A stretch of DNA of 48,299 bases. Origin: Oehlia diaphana (taxonomy: Eukaryota > Glomeromycota > Glomeromycetes > Glomerales > Glomeraceae). Shown here one piece after another: positions 23,015 through 34,900 of the stretch (positions are counted from its first letter, which is position 1; each line of letters opens with the position of its first letter). The position numbers were made by a program, and so were the translations under genes. Under the pieces are notes generated by a model that saw only the letters and a program-made list of their open reading frames with translations, ran no database searches and was not told where the DNA came from. The stretch lies in contig QZLH01000686.1 of assembly GCA_003833135.1 (NCBI GenBank), positions 1 to 48,299 on the forward strand. Direction: 5' to 3'.

Positions 23015-25090
23015 TCAAGATCCTCCAGTTGCACTTTTTTCTGGCATCGTAAGATCACTATTCATCTCTTTTTCTTCCTGGCTCGAATTTAATTTAATTC
23101 CGTTTTGTTCCAACGCTTGTTGAATTCTATCTAATGTAATCTGATTTTGCTGTGATAATTTTATTAATAATCTTACTTGTTGCAATAACGCATCTTGATT
23201 AGCAACCCATTCTTCGCTCATTGAAGAATATCCTTGAGGCGCATGAGATACAAAAGAACGCGTACTTTCAAAACTTGCTCGCAAATCAGGACCTAAACAT
23301 TACATATAATTAATAACTTTGAATAAAATGTTTAACAAATTTAAAACTTACCCATAGTATATCCGCTACTACTGTCGTCTTCAGACTCATTTGCGTTGTT
23401 GTTTGCCTTTAATGTTATTGCAAATGATTAGTCGATATTTTTTATGTAAGATAATTTTTTTTAAAAAAAAGTATTACCTGAGCGTTACCAGTTGAGCGAC
23501 GATATTGTCTCATTGCCTCCCATACTATTGTAAAATTTCTCCCGACAATAATTGATGGTAACGCAATTAGCTAAATAATTTTAACTACGTGTTAAGTAAT
23601 AGCTTCATTAACAGTTCATATTTTTAATGCAAAAAAAAAAAAATTCGTAATAAGTCCACTCACAAGAATCCCACACATCATCGCTGGAAAAGCTATTAAT
23701 TTTCCTATAAATGTTGTGGGAACCATGTCTCCATATCCCGTAGTAGTTATAGTAACCATAACAAACCAAAATGCTGATGGAATACTATCAAAAGAGCTAA
23801 ATGAATGCAAAACAAGAAAATTAGATATTAACAAATTTATAATATGAAGAAGTACACCTTTTCATACCTAGGATATCCTTTACTATCAACAAATACTTGT
23901 TTTTCTTGATCCCACGTACCTTGTAAGTTGACAAGAATAAATTAAAAATTCAACATATTTGCTAACAATTATAAAGACAAATCACATACCACGTTCTGCA
24001 AAATATAATAAAGTTGAAAAAAGTACAATACTAGTCACCATGAAGAAAAACAGTGCACCCAAGGCATCCATACTTCGTTTCACAGCAACTATCATCACCT
24101 CAATTGTCATGATGATCGTGGAAGAATATTTGAATGCTTTGAAAACACGAAGAAGACGAAACAAACGAAGGATAGTAAAACGAAAGTCATAGGTCTAATT
24201 GGAAATAAAAAAAAAAGTCTTTCATATATAGTCGTAATTTATAATTGAAACGAAAGCTTTAGTTACTTACTGTATCGTGATGAAACATCAATTCAATATA
24301 ATAAGGTGTAATGGCAATAAAGTCTATGAGAGCAAGAGGAGCTAATTTCAACAGATAAAAAAAGAAAAATTTCAGTTTTTAAAAATTCAGAAAGAACTAT
24401 ATCATACTAATTTTTTTACCTTTCACAAAACGCCATAATTGACGTATTGAATCAGAATGTGCGACTAAACGCAACAAGTATTCTAACGTGAAGAAAGCAA
24501 CAATGGCCGTTTCAAAATTAAACCTAGTCAAATTAAAAAAAAAAGTGTCACGAAAATCACTAATTCACGGATCAACTTCAATATCACAGAACTTTTAGAA
24601 TATAATAAATCAATTACCACACAGAACTCGATGTGGACCTAAATGAAGGTATCGTCTCGATAGTAGTAAGTACTGCACTCAGTATAATTGAACAAGATAC
24701 AAAAACGTTCACCATAAAAGCAGCGTTACTCGAGGAAGGGTCTTCTAATAAAAGAAATAAACTCCTCTTCCAATCGGTTCGCATTGAATTAGCTTCTGTA
24801 TTATTTGCCGCATTTGTGTCATAATCGGCTGATGTTCTAAGTTCTTGTGGAATCTCGGTAAGAGGCCATTGATCTTCCGGGCCAATACCTGGAATGGAAC
24901 TTCTCCTGATTGGAGACATTGTAGTAAAATTGACTACATGGGGATTTACATCAGAACTTACGGGACTAGTAAACGAATCAGAAGCAGCAGCTTGGCTAGA
25001 TGTCATTGCTTGTAAAGGTATAGCTGGCTGTGACGTGAGATTAGGCTCACTATCTGTTGCAAGTCTTGTAAATTGTTGATGTTTTGTCAT
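23015..25090 (-). CDS. Six-transmembrane voltage-gated potassium channel
   Basis: Nine exons, about 487 aa: 25090-24618, 24523-24420, 24341-24271, 24194-23990, 23919-23868, 23796-23664, 23570-23478, 23406-23352 and 23292-23015. A Ser/Thr-rich cytosolic N-terminus of about 115 residues precedes S1 (FMVNVFVSCSIILSAVL), S2 (FETAIVAFFTLEYLLRLV) and S3 (LIDFIAITPYYIEL). S4 has basic residues every third position (about R226, R229, R232, K235, K238 in LRLFRLLRVFKAFK), the voltage sensor. S5 is followed by the pore helix and selectivity filter TTGYGD (about 320-325), diagnostic for K+ selectivity. S6 has LIALPSIIVG in place of the animal Kv PVP bend. The C-terminal tail carries a Gln/Leu-rich heptad-like stretch (DALLQQVRLLIKLSQQNQ), a possible tetramerising coiled coil. 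The channel likely sits in the plasma membrane as a homotetramer. It is closest to the Kv/Shaker-type superfamily, distinct from yeast TOK channels. Confidence 0.9.
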
Positions 25091-25284
25091 TTGTTAGAAC
25101 AGTTTTCGCAACGTTGAAGATAGTATAGCGGATCTTATCAACTACCATTTTCTTGATCCATGCAGATCACACCATAAAAGTTTGTACCTATATATGATTG
25201 ATTGACACAATGACACAGCGTTTATATTTGACACACGGTCCTTTTTTTAAACGAAAATTACCTTCCATCTTAATATAGGGAGAA
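25091..25284. promoter_or_regulatory. Short divergent promoter between K+ channel and NOP10
   Basis: 194 bp between two start codons facing away from each other. The two genes have no functional link, so this is probably just compact packing. Confidence 0.45.
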
Positions 25285-25550
25285 ATGCATTTAATGTATT
25301 ATATCGATGACAAAGGGAATCGTATTTACACTCTCAAGGTATTTCATATTAAAAGTAATTTTTATTTACAGACAAGTAGAAAACTTAAATAATTTTACTA
25401 CTAATATAGAAACTCAACCAGTATGGTGGAATCACAAAATCAGCTCACCCTGCAAGATTCTCACCGGACGATAAATTCTCTCGTCATCGAGTTACATTAA
25501 AAAAACGATTCAAGATTTTATTAACACAAACACCCGCAAAACCTTTGTAA
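25285..25550 (+). CDS. NOP10: H/ACA ribonucleoprotein subunit Nop10
   Basis: Two exons, 25285-25338 and 25410-25550, joined in phase 0 by a 71-nt GT-AG intron, give a 64-residue protein, exactly the usual Nop10 length. It begins [18 protein letters not shown]. The second exon carries the family core [17 protein letters not shown] followed by [13 protein letters not shown]. Nop10 is one of the four core proteins of H/ACA snoRNPs (with dyskerin/Cbf5, Nhp2 and Gar1), which pseudouridylate rRNA and process pre-rRNA in the nucleolus. As in other eukaryotic Nop10, the archaeal zinc-binding cysteines are absent. An earlier acceptor (TTTACAG at 25365-25371) would give a stop, so the second AG is the right one. 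Confidence 0.95.
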
Positions 25551-26068
25551 ATTGCCAATGATAGAAAAAGTTGTATTGACTTCTCTCCAGTAACACTCAC
25601 TTTCTTATGTTGAATACGTGGTGAATCAGATCACAACAACTTTTTAATCAAAATAAAATTTGAGATTTTATTTAAATTTTAAATATTCTATTGTCTGCTG
25701 TTATCTTAAAGTTATGTGGTCTTTTATGCGAATAAAAAAATGATATTAATTAAATATATATATATATGCTAAAAATTTTAATCGTCAGAGAAAAGAAATT
25801 AATTATATATTGGGTCTAAAGTAACAAAAGAAATTTCAACATTAATAATTAATTAAATTATATACAAATAAAATCATCTTTCGTTTCGCCATAAATTGCG
25901 AGTCAAATTATATAAGGGGTATAATAAATTAATTACATTTGTAAATAAAAAGGATAAAAAGAATGGTATGTTATAAACAATCCGAATGCAAGTTTCCTTC
26001 ATTTCCAATGGCAGAATGCGATTACCTATATATAAATATATTAAAGTATTATACATCCATCCATTGAA
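25551..26068. other. Intergenic region between NOP10 and the DENN gene
   Basis: About 520 bp of AT-rich DNA, with an (AT)n run at 25757-25767. It is the 3' flank of both converging genes. No gene seen. Confidence 0.5.
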
Positions 26069-28779
26069 TTAAATCCGAAAGCAACAACAAGTATCTTCTA
26101 TTGAAGAGAACAAATTAGAACAAAATTGAATTAATATATTGCAACCTTTTCCCACCACTTCAATTTTTTTCCCAAAATAAATATCGGCCAATTCTTTAAC
26201 AAAGGCACCATCATCTTGTGGATCGAGACCAAGCTGAATTAAATTGTCAGGATAGAGAATTATGGTTTCTTCTTCTACTTCATTAGGCATGACCATCGGT
26301 CGCAAAGTGTTAAAAAGATTTGTTGTTAAAGCCTGAAAAAACCTATAAGTAAAAAGAGTTAATCAAAATAAATTCTATTACAAATGTTTCAATTAAATTC
26401 ATTAAATTCAAACCTTATCATTTCCACTTCAATTTCTGAAGCCTCAACGTTTGATGAATTACCACTAGACGATTCGTTCTGATTATTTAACGTGATTTCT
26501 TCTCCACTTTCTTCATCCTCTTCATCATCGTTTAGCCTTTGATAACCATCACGTCCATACCACCAGAACCATCCACCAAACATCATCTTGCGCCAAGTGT
26601 CAGTAATATCACCACCGTCTTCTTCTCCGGTATAATTATTTACACCATAAGATGCCAATAACTTGAGTAAAACTCTATAACGTCGAATATCTGTTGCGTT
26701 GATCTTAGTGGATAACTGTGAACCAGGTGGTATTATCAATTCTGGATGTTGATGATGATTATCTTCATGTGGTAAAATTACAAGGAGATCATACAGACTC
26801 TTTTTGTGTTGAAAAATTAAGTCACTTGTGCCTGTAAATATTGTAATAGGTAAAATTAATAAAGAATCTCACTTGAATAGTTATTTCACGGATCATAGAA
26901 CATCACGGAAGAGCCGTGATGATCATGAGATCGAGGCTGATCCGTGAAATAACTGGTTTATACCACAGAGACTGACGTCCTTATACAATTTTAAACTACT
27001 AATAGACTTTTAGCTTATCCTTTTAAATAAATATCACCCAATAAAAATTTCAATAAGGAAAATAACGGACGACTATCAGGAAACGTGGTATAATAATGGT
27101 TATAAAACTTACATGCAGCATATCCACCCTCCGTAGCTTCAACCATAGGAATATCGCTAACGCCAACATTGAATAGCGGTCTCATCTTGTCAACTTTGTT
27201 TCGTAAAGTTCTACTAACGGTTGATGGTATATTGGCAATTAAACACGTCCCATAAACTTTTTTTAAAAATACAAATAATAATATAGATAAATAGATAAAT
27301 TCCATGAAAAATATAAATTATAAATAACGAAGTACCGGAGTAACAAGCTTTTTCCACCGGAGGTGGGGAATAGAACAAAATGCGTTTCTTAAGTAAAGCA
27401 GCCTTCCACAATAAGAAAATGGTAGGACCACACGAACGAACGAAACCTGGGAAATGGTGAGCAGGATGAAAAGGCTTTTTTTAAAAGAAAAATATTTTAA
27501 TTAAATTATTCAAAAAAAAAAGAAAAAGAAAAGTAATAAGTGCAATAATAATTAATTTGAGATTCAACTTACTGTAACAGGAACTTGATAGCTAGCTGTG
27601 CTCATTTCAGAAGTTGATAAACATCTATTTCGTGAATATTGAAATTTATTATTTGACCCACTCGACAAAGCACGTCGTCGTAAAGTAGATGGTCCGCTTT
27701 CAGATTCAAGTGATAACAAATCATTATCTACCGAATTTAATCGTATTCCTCGTTTTTCGAAATAATCAACAAGACTTGAATAATCATCTGAGAAATTGAC
27801 ATGCTGTCTGAAACGGATAAAACATTTTTGAAATTTAAATTACAATGATAATTATGCCTTTGCATTACATTCATTAAAAAGACATACGATATTTCATTTT
27901 GTAAAAACTCTAAATGATTCCAGGGACGACCACATAAGCCAGTTTCGGCTGTAGGTGTCACTAATACGCCCACAGCGGCCATATGAGCTCCTCGATCTAA
28001 TGACTGATCAAAAGTAGGCTCATTCCGAAATACACATACCCCAATAAAGGGAGGCCTGGTAAAGTATCTGTAAATAGCAATTTGTGGATTCCAATTATGT
28101 TATTGTTTGACTATTTATATGACTAATCTTTGCATTTAACACATACATTATATCCTGGCTTACGGCATGTAACCCGCTAGGTAATGCTTGAAATTCAATT
28201 CCTTTAAGATCAAAATCTGTATTTTGACTATAATTAGTAAAACGAATTAATTTATATATATAAAACATAAATAAATTGATATATAATTGTTCGTTACCTT
28301 CCGGATACTGCCATTCAATAACATTTCCTCTCTTCGTATCGAATCGAACAATATATATAGCAACCACGTTAGGTACGTGGTCGCTTTGATAATCGTTCAT
28401 GGTTGGTGTGTCAGTAATTTTTGGGGATATAGATTCATTATTTTCTAAATTTCGAGACTCTCTATTAAGATTCCAATATTTATTTTAATATATATATATA
28501 TAAATAGATAGATACTTCTTACAAAATAATTCTTTTGTACATACGTGTTTTTCGCGTCTGAGTCTATACTTATAGTATTTACAAATTTGTCTTTTCTACA
28601 TAAACAGATCTAGATTAGCTACGCATATTATCCTTTTTTTCTTTTTCATTAGTTTTTAACAAGTAATATTACGTATGTAAGTTTTTTGTCAAAACTTTGT
28701 CAGCATCTTCTACTGGCTCCAAAATCTCATTTGATAGAGTAGTATTGTTTGAAGAGACAATGTGCTCAGAATTCGACAT
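26069..28779 (-). CDS. DENND11/LCHN-type DENN domain protein
   Basis: Nine exons, about 576 aa: 28779-28673, 28461-28298, 28216-28147, 28067-27888, 27807-27573, 27474-27336, 27256-27113, 26831-26414 and 26342-26069. Family marks in order: NVVAIYIVRFDTKRGNVIEW (u-DENN strand), FDLKGIEFQALPSGLH, FTRPPFIGVCVFRNE, MAAVGVLVTP, LLWKAALLKKRILFYSPPPV (the best-conserved DENN segment), MRPLFNVGVSDIP, RRYRVLLKLL, FFQALTTNLFNTLRP and LGLDPQDDGAFVKEL. This matches the DENND11/LCHN group (DUF2347). DENN proteins are Rab guanine nucleotide exchange factors. For DENND11 a Rab10-directed role has been proposed in animals; here it is only an inference. The start is a choice. The core begins at Met 28400, but frame continues upstream to an acceptor and a first exon (MSNSEHIVSSNNTTL from 28779) joins in phase, so the longer form is preferred. 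Intron 7 (281 nt) contains a palindrome, listed separately. Confidence 0.85.
26879..26954. repeat. 76-bp nested palindrome inside an intron of the DENN gene
   Basis: Perfect 17-nt arms AGTTATTTCACGGATCA (26879-26895) and its complement (26938-26954) enclose a second inverted repeat, CATCACGG (26901-26908) with CCGTGATG (26914-26921). It sits in the longest intron of the gene and could be a tiny palindromic transposon remnant or a structured intronic RNA. Confidence 0.65.
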
Positions 28780-28986
28780 TTTTAAGTAAGGTAGATTGAT
28801 GAATCCAAAAATGAAACGGTTAAAAAAGTGTGGCGATGTTGTGATACATAGACAAGTCGCTGATCATTTACGTTACTAGATTTGATTCACTCGTACAACA
28901 GTGTAACATTGGATTTTGGAACCTGCATTTTTCTGTTATAAGTGACTTTGGGGCTTGGTATTTAATTTATTAATATATCGGGAAGT
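28780..28986. promoter_or_regulatory. Divergent promoter between DENN gene and CSF1
   Basis: 207 bp between the preferred DENN start (28779) and the CSF1 start (28987). If the shorter DENN start at 28400 were right, the spacer would be 586 bp. No specific site recognised. Confidence 0.45.
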
Positions 28987-31900
28987 ATGGCACAAGAAGA
29001 TAGAAACTGGTAAGTGCAATATAAAACGTAAATATTTTTCTTTAATTTGTTTAATGAGTTAATATACATTAAATTATTATAGGGTCAATTTTTTGATTGC
29101 TTGTTTATCAGTAGCAATTCTAGTGTTATTTTTTCTATTTTATATCAATCGGATATTTGCAATCTTTTTATCTCGATTGATACGAGTATATACTTGGCGA
29201 AAATATCGTGCTTATATTGAAATTGGTGAGGGTTTATAGGGAGTTGCAAAAAGTTCCATGATCTTTTGTATTCAACTATTTTCTGTATTTGCTTTTAAAT
29301 TTTAATAAAGTAATTCAATTAACAAATACAATATTTTTTTAATCTGATGCTATATCTATGATTAGAGTCATTACAATTTGCTCCCCTTGCTGGGCGAATA
29401 TTGTTTAAAAATTTAAAATATCGGTCAATAAATCAATCCTTTTCAATATTGAAAGGACATATAACCGTACAATATTGGCTATGGAATGTTCGCAAAGAGT
29501 ATCAAAGCCAAGATAATAATGGTAGCATTGCTACCGGTAATAATCTTTTTTTATTAAAACCTTTCCGTTCTGAATTATATTTTGACTTCAATTTTCAATC
29601 ATAGATATGGATCTACCTTGTCGAATCGTATGTCATTTAGATGGTGTTGAATGGTTTGCATATAACAGAACACCCGCATATGAAGCTTTAGCAAATATCA
29701 TCAAAACGTTTGAGGCACAAAGTGAAGCTGATGATATTGTTGGTAAATCATTATAAATATTTTATGAGCCTTATATTAAAATGATCATTTTGGTTGATAA
29801 GCAATTCAATTTATCTTAAGTTAATCTCGATGGCAACGATATACCTGAAATAAATTATTCCGAAGAATCATTTTTTCAAAGGTTATTACCGATCCGGATA
29901 GATCTTGAGAGGGGAGCAATCGTATTCGGAAATACAAATACACCTTCACTTCTTATTGCTGAGTTTTCTCAAGCAAGTGGCATATATGCCGCAAAAAAAG
30001 TAACTAATTAATCTAGAATTTTTTCATCTGAGTATATTCTCTAAGTTTATTTTCTAATTATAGTCGCGATCAAAATTTGATTACTACAAATCAGTTCTTG
30101 ATCTTGGATTTCGAGAGCCTAAAATCCATATAAGAACGAATGTTGATTATAAAGAGCCAGAAAATATATCTCCAGAGCATGTATCAATTTTAAGAAAAAT
30201 CAGTCACATAAGAATTTGAAATATGCAAAAGTACTGAATTCATTCTATTTCTGTACATAAGGCTTACAAGAAAGAAAAGTTTTTTATCTAAGCTTAAAAA
30301 CTTTTATACGAATTATATCACTTTTTGGAAAAAATCTCGACCTGCTAATACCACAGAATGGCATGGTCTTCCTAGATATCCTTTTATTTTCATTAACTTA
30401 ATTTATATTATAAACATCTATAAATTATCCTTAATAAGTTCACACATATCGAGCGGGTGATGATAGCAAAGGCAAAGCCACAAATGAATACGCTAAAGTT
30501 TCGACCATATTGGTTTGTCATTTATTGGAGATGACTTACTATGCCGATGTAGCAGGTATGAATGTACATAAAGAATAGAAACTGAATTGTTTACGCTTAG
30601 GGTTTAATTTAATTAAATAAACTTTATAGGCAAGGTCCCTCGTACCCCTATCCCGATTACAGATTCCGAGGAAATAGATATTGGAAATGGAGACTTGTCG
30701 CCAGAATGGGGAGTAGATTTAGTATTTACTGGAGTTCACTTAGATTATGGGCCTTGGGCAGATCGCCAAAGGTGAATTTGATTATTATATTAACATCGTA
30801 ACAGGATATATTCAAATTTTAAATTTTTATCACCTAAATAGGAGTGTATTGCAGAATTTTTTCTTTCCACCTGTATACCGTAACGCAAATCAAACAAAGA
30901 AACCAAGTCCTGGACAGGATAGGATACATACCACATTTAAGATATTTATTCAATTCGAGGATCAAGTTACGTTAAGAATTCCTACGAAGGAGCCATCAAA
31001 GGTTTTATTACATTTTTATTTCATGTATAATTTTTTTTTACTTTTATAATATCAAATTCATTTATTTATTCATATATCTTAGGATTTAAAATACACTAAT
31101 TCTGAGGGAAGGATGGATGAATCACACCCACTTGGAAATAATAGACCTTATGGATGGCTAGAATTCAAAGTTGATGAGGATTCAATCATTAACTTGACAT
31201 TACCTATGGTATACACAGAAGAGGGGTATTCTAACTCTTTGGATGTTACATTAAAAAATGTTGTAGCTCAGTCGAGTGTTAATTTCTCTGACTTATTAAC
31301 CGCAAAGCAATGCAGAGTGAGTTGCATATGCAATAGCTTATAGTTTCAAATAATAATATATTTGTTTGTTATTTGTGTATTCATATAATGTTTCTTTTTA
31401 TAGATAAGATGTGATTTACCAAATCCCATAATATGGAATCATGCTCGCAGATGGGATTTTGATATACATTTTACAGACGCAAGAATTTATTTGTTAAGAG
31501 ATCATATCACATTATTACAGGATTTGATAAAGGATTGGACATCTGGACCTTCTCCGGATCAATTACATTTTATTCCTATGGAATATTATCTTAAACCGCG
31601 ATTCACAAATTTCGAATTACTTCTTTATGTTAATGAACACAATATAATTAATAACCCAATAAACATCGAGGACAATGGTATACATTATATTAATCTGATA
31701 TTATTTCTATAATTTTCAGCTTTGTTTATTTTCTCTTTTTTTTTTCGTAAGCGTTCATTATTATAAGGGGGACACAGTTAGTTGCAGATATTGTGATCCC
31801 ATTATTACAATATAACCAAGAAATTACTAAAATTCGCTTTGATATTGAGGTTTGAATTCTTAATAATATTTTTGCGTTTATTTATTTATAACTAATTGTT

Positions 31901-34900
31901 CTGTAATAAATTTGTACTGTAGATCACTAATGGTAGATTTGTTATGTCGCCTCAAGTTTCTCAAACCCTTGGTGCTTTTTTGACGGATGATAGTAAGGAA
32001 GCTGTAGAAGTGCCAAATTTTACCATCGAAGGAAACTATCAATATTATAGCTTTGTTGATCCTAACCATGTGGAGTCATTAACATTAATAATGAAGGTAT
32101 AGTATATGTAAAAATCGATTTCTTTAAAATATAAAAAATATCTTAAATTTTTTTTTTAAAGGGAAAAAAAGTCAATTTAAAGCTTTTTGGATTTGTTATA
32201 AGATACTTCTTGATCCTTCAAATGAACTATTTTGGTAATTATATTAATTTTATGACATCGGATGAGTATCTTACTAGGCATGATCCAAAAAGAGCAGTGA
32301 ATAATATATTGCCACAAGAAATTGCAAAGGTAATTTATTTTATATTAATACTCATAAATACGAAAAAAAAATTAATAAACTTCGGATCGCACTTTTAGCC
32401 TCCTGCAAATCCTTTTGAAGTGTATATGATATTAGTTATTGAAGATGGTACTTTAATATTGCCCGAGAATTTATATAGCGCTGATAATTTTTCAACGGTG
32501 CAATTTCATGAACTACAGATAGAATTAAGAAATCTTGATGTTTATATGGGTAATTTACTATAAACTGAGGTGATGGGACTTAATAATATGCATGAAATAA
32601 TTCATTATTCCCGATTTTTTAGATATGGATGTTACTGTTAGTCCATTAACGTGGACACTTGGTTCAGATGCTAGTAGTAGAAAGAATACAATTAAATCAA
32701 AATTATCAAGGGACGATAATTACAATTGTTTGTATATTGATGGTATGCATATATATTAATTTTTATTTCCTTTCTTAATGATAGATTTACTTATAATCAT
32801 TTTTTTTAGATTTGAATATTCATGCTCACAGATTGTTTGGTCCATTACCTAAAACTGCAACATATGTTTGCAATTGGGATATAAATATCGGTACAATATC
32901 TGGACAATTAAAACCTTCACTTTTACTAAGTGCGACTTCATTCGCAAAGACATTTGCTTATCATTATGTTGATAAAGAAAACGCGTTACCTGCAATTCCC
33001 CTTGATCCAGATGTCACTTTTTTATCCGTTAGTGTCAAAGAAGTCGATGTATCAATATGGGGTGGAGGTAGCGTAACACAAATTCTGCTTAAAGAGGGGT
33101 TGAGCATTAAATTTGATGATTTAGCAAACAAGAAATATACACTCAAAGTGATGTTTAATCTACCGGATTTAATTATAAGAAGTTTAGCTAAGTCAGTTAC
33201 GACCTTATCATCAATTAATTATTCAAAAGATTCTGAAAATCATCCTTGGGTAGAAGTTGCGAGTTTTGAATCTGCTTTTGATATCACTTTATATCACACA
33301 ACTTCCGGATGGCGTGAAAGAATTGAAAGTCAACAAGCATTTATAAAGCAAGAAGACCGAGAAACTTTAAGGATTCCATTCCTTTACGGAGGAAATCAAG
33401 ATTTGCATGGATCTAATGATTATCACTTTGGTTCTCTTTACACTCCACCAATGCCTCCACCATTACCAGGTATTCATTAACTAAAATTTTACTTATGACC
33501 AGCAATTGTGTTTTAAAAGAGATTTAAAAAGAATGTCTATTATTTTACTAGATGATATGGATGCCAATTCTGTATTATATAACGAAAGTGTAAATTCATC
33601 TATGGATGATCTTTCCGCAAATAATGGTAGAAAAAATATGATGGACTTTTTTAGTAATAGATTCGATTTTTATAATGATAATGACGACGAAAGTTATATA
33701 AGAACAGATGCAGACAGGTTCATCTCTTAGTTGCTTAGAATTATTATCTTTCGAAAAATAGTTAAATTAATACTTTTCCTTTTTTTAAAAATATAAATTC
33801 TTTATTTAGTATAATTACCGAATCTGGTGTCAGTGTGTCTAATTCTTCATTTGTTACTGCCCAAAGTGATGATGAAAGCGATATTGACAATCTTTGTAAA
33901 ACCAATGTTAAAATCAGTGGAGATTCTGATAGTGAATACGAAGAAAACGAATCAGATCAATCACCTATTGCTGAACAAAATCCAATGTCACCGCTAACGA
34001 CACGATCTATTCCCTACGAAAGTTACCTGAAAAGTTATCGGTTAACTTATAAAAGACCTTATGCTGCCCCCTTTTCAAGCTCATTTCTTCGACCTTCACG
34101 CATATTATTTATTCCGGCTAGAGTATTCGTCATTTTATTTTTATTGTTTATTAGCTTAACTAAGTAATTTACTCATCAACTTTTGAATTTTTTTTTAAAG
34201 GATGAAGTTTTGTCTCCTGATGATGAAAACAGCCAAAGTTATAAATCTTTCCCATTTACAAAGACAAAGAGTGCAAGCACCGAATCATTCAACGAGCTCG
34301 AACCCGAAGATGAAACAACGTCGTCTATGAATAATGATGTCGAAGAAAAATTTACGATAGTTTTTGAGACAGCAAAATGTATCAAAATATTATTGACCCC
34401 AATTTTCTTAAAGATTGTTGAAGAATTTCTTGAAGAAATCATAGATAAGGTTCGTGAAGGAAGTTTTTCGTTTTTTTAAGATAACTCTTATAACATGAAT
34501 TAATTACTTCTATAACTATTTGTCATAGAATTGGCATTTAGAAGCTATGCTCGATAGAATACAAATTGATTACGTCAAAAAACTTACCAATTTGATTTCA
34601 TTCAAATATACAACTGTAAGATTTGCTGCTTCAATTCCTCGTGTGCATCTTCGTTTCATACAAGATGTTCTTCTTCCCGACGATTTAACAAATGTAAATG
34701 ATGAGCACCCTGGTATTAGAACAAGATATGATTTAACGGATACCATTTTATGTGCAGCTGCAGACTTGATTTTAGATCAGACTCTATTAACAGGTCTAAT
34801 AAAATTTGAAGATAAAAAATTTGATAACAAGGATAAAATAAGAAACTTTCGTCCATCTTTAGAGTTGGTTGAATCTCGGGCTAATATTGATTTTGATACA

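Noticed and set aside
24633..25079. Plus-strand open frames within the first K+ channel exon
   Set aside because: Antisense to a well-supported coding region; no recognisable protein character.
25365..25409. Extra NOP10 exon starting after the first TTTACAG
   Set aside because: It contains an in-frame stop and would break the 64-aa Nop10 length; the second acceptor gives an exact family fit.
31719..31745. Small CSF1 exon starting after TTTTCAG near 31719
   Set aside because: It leads to a stop or wrong frame. Using the acceptor CGTAAG at 31751 gives DN-AFIIIRGTQLVADIVIPL, which fits the family.
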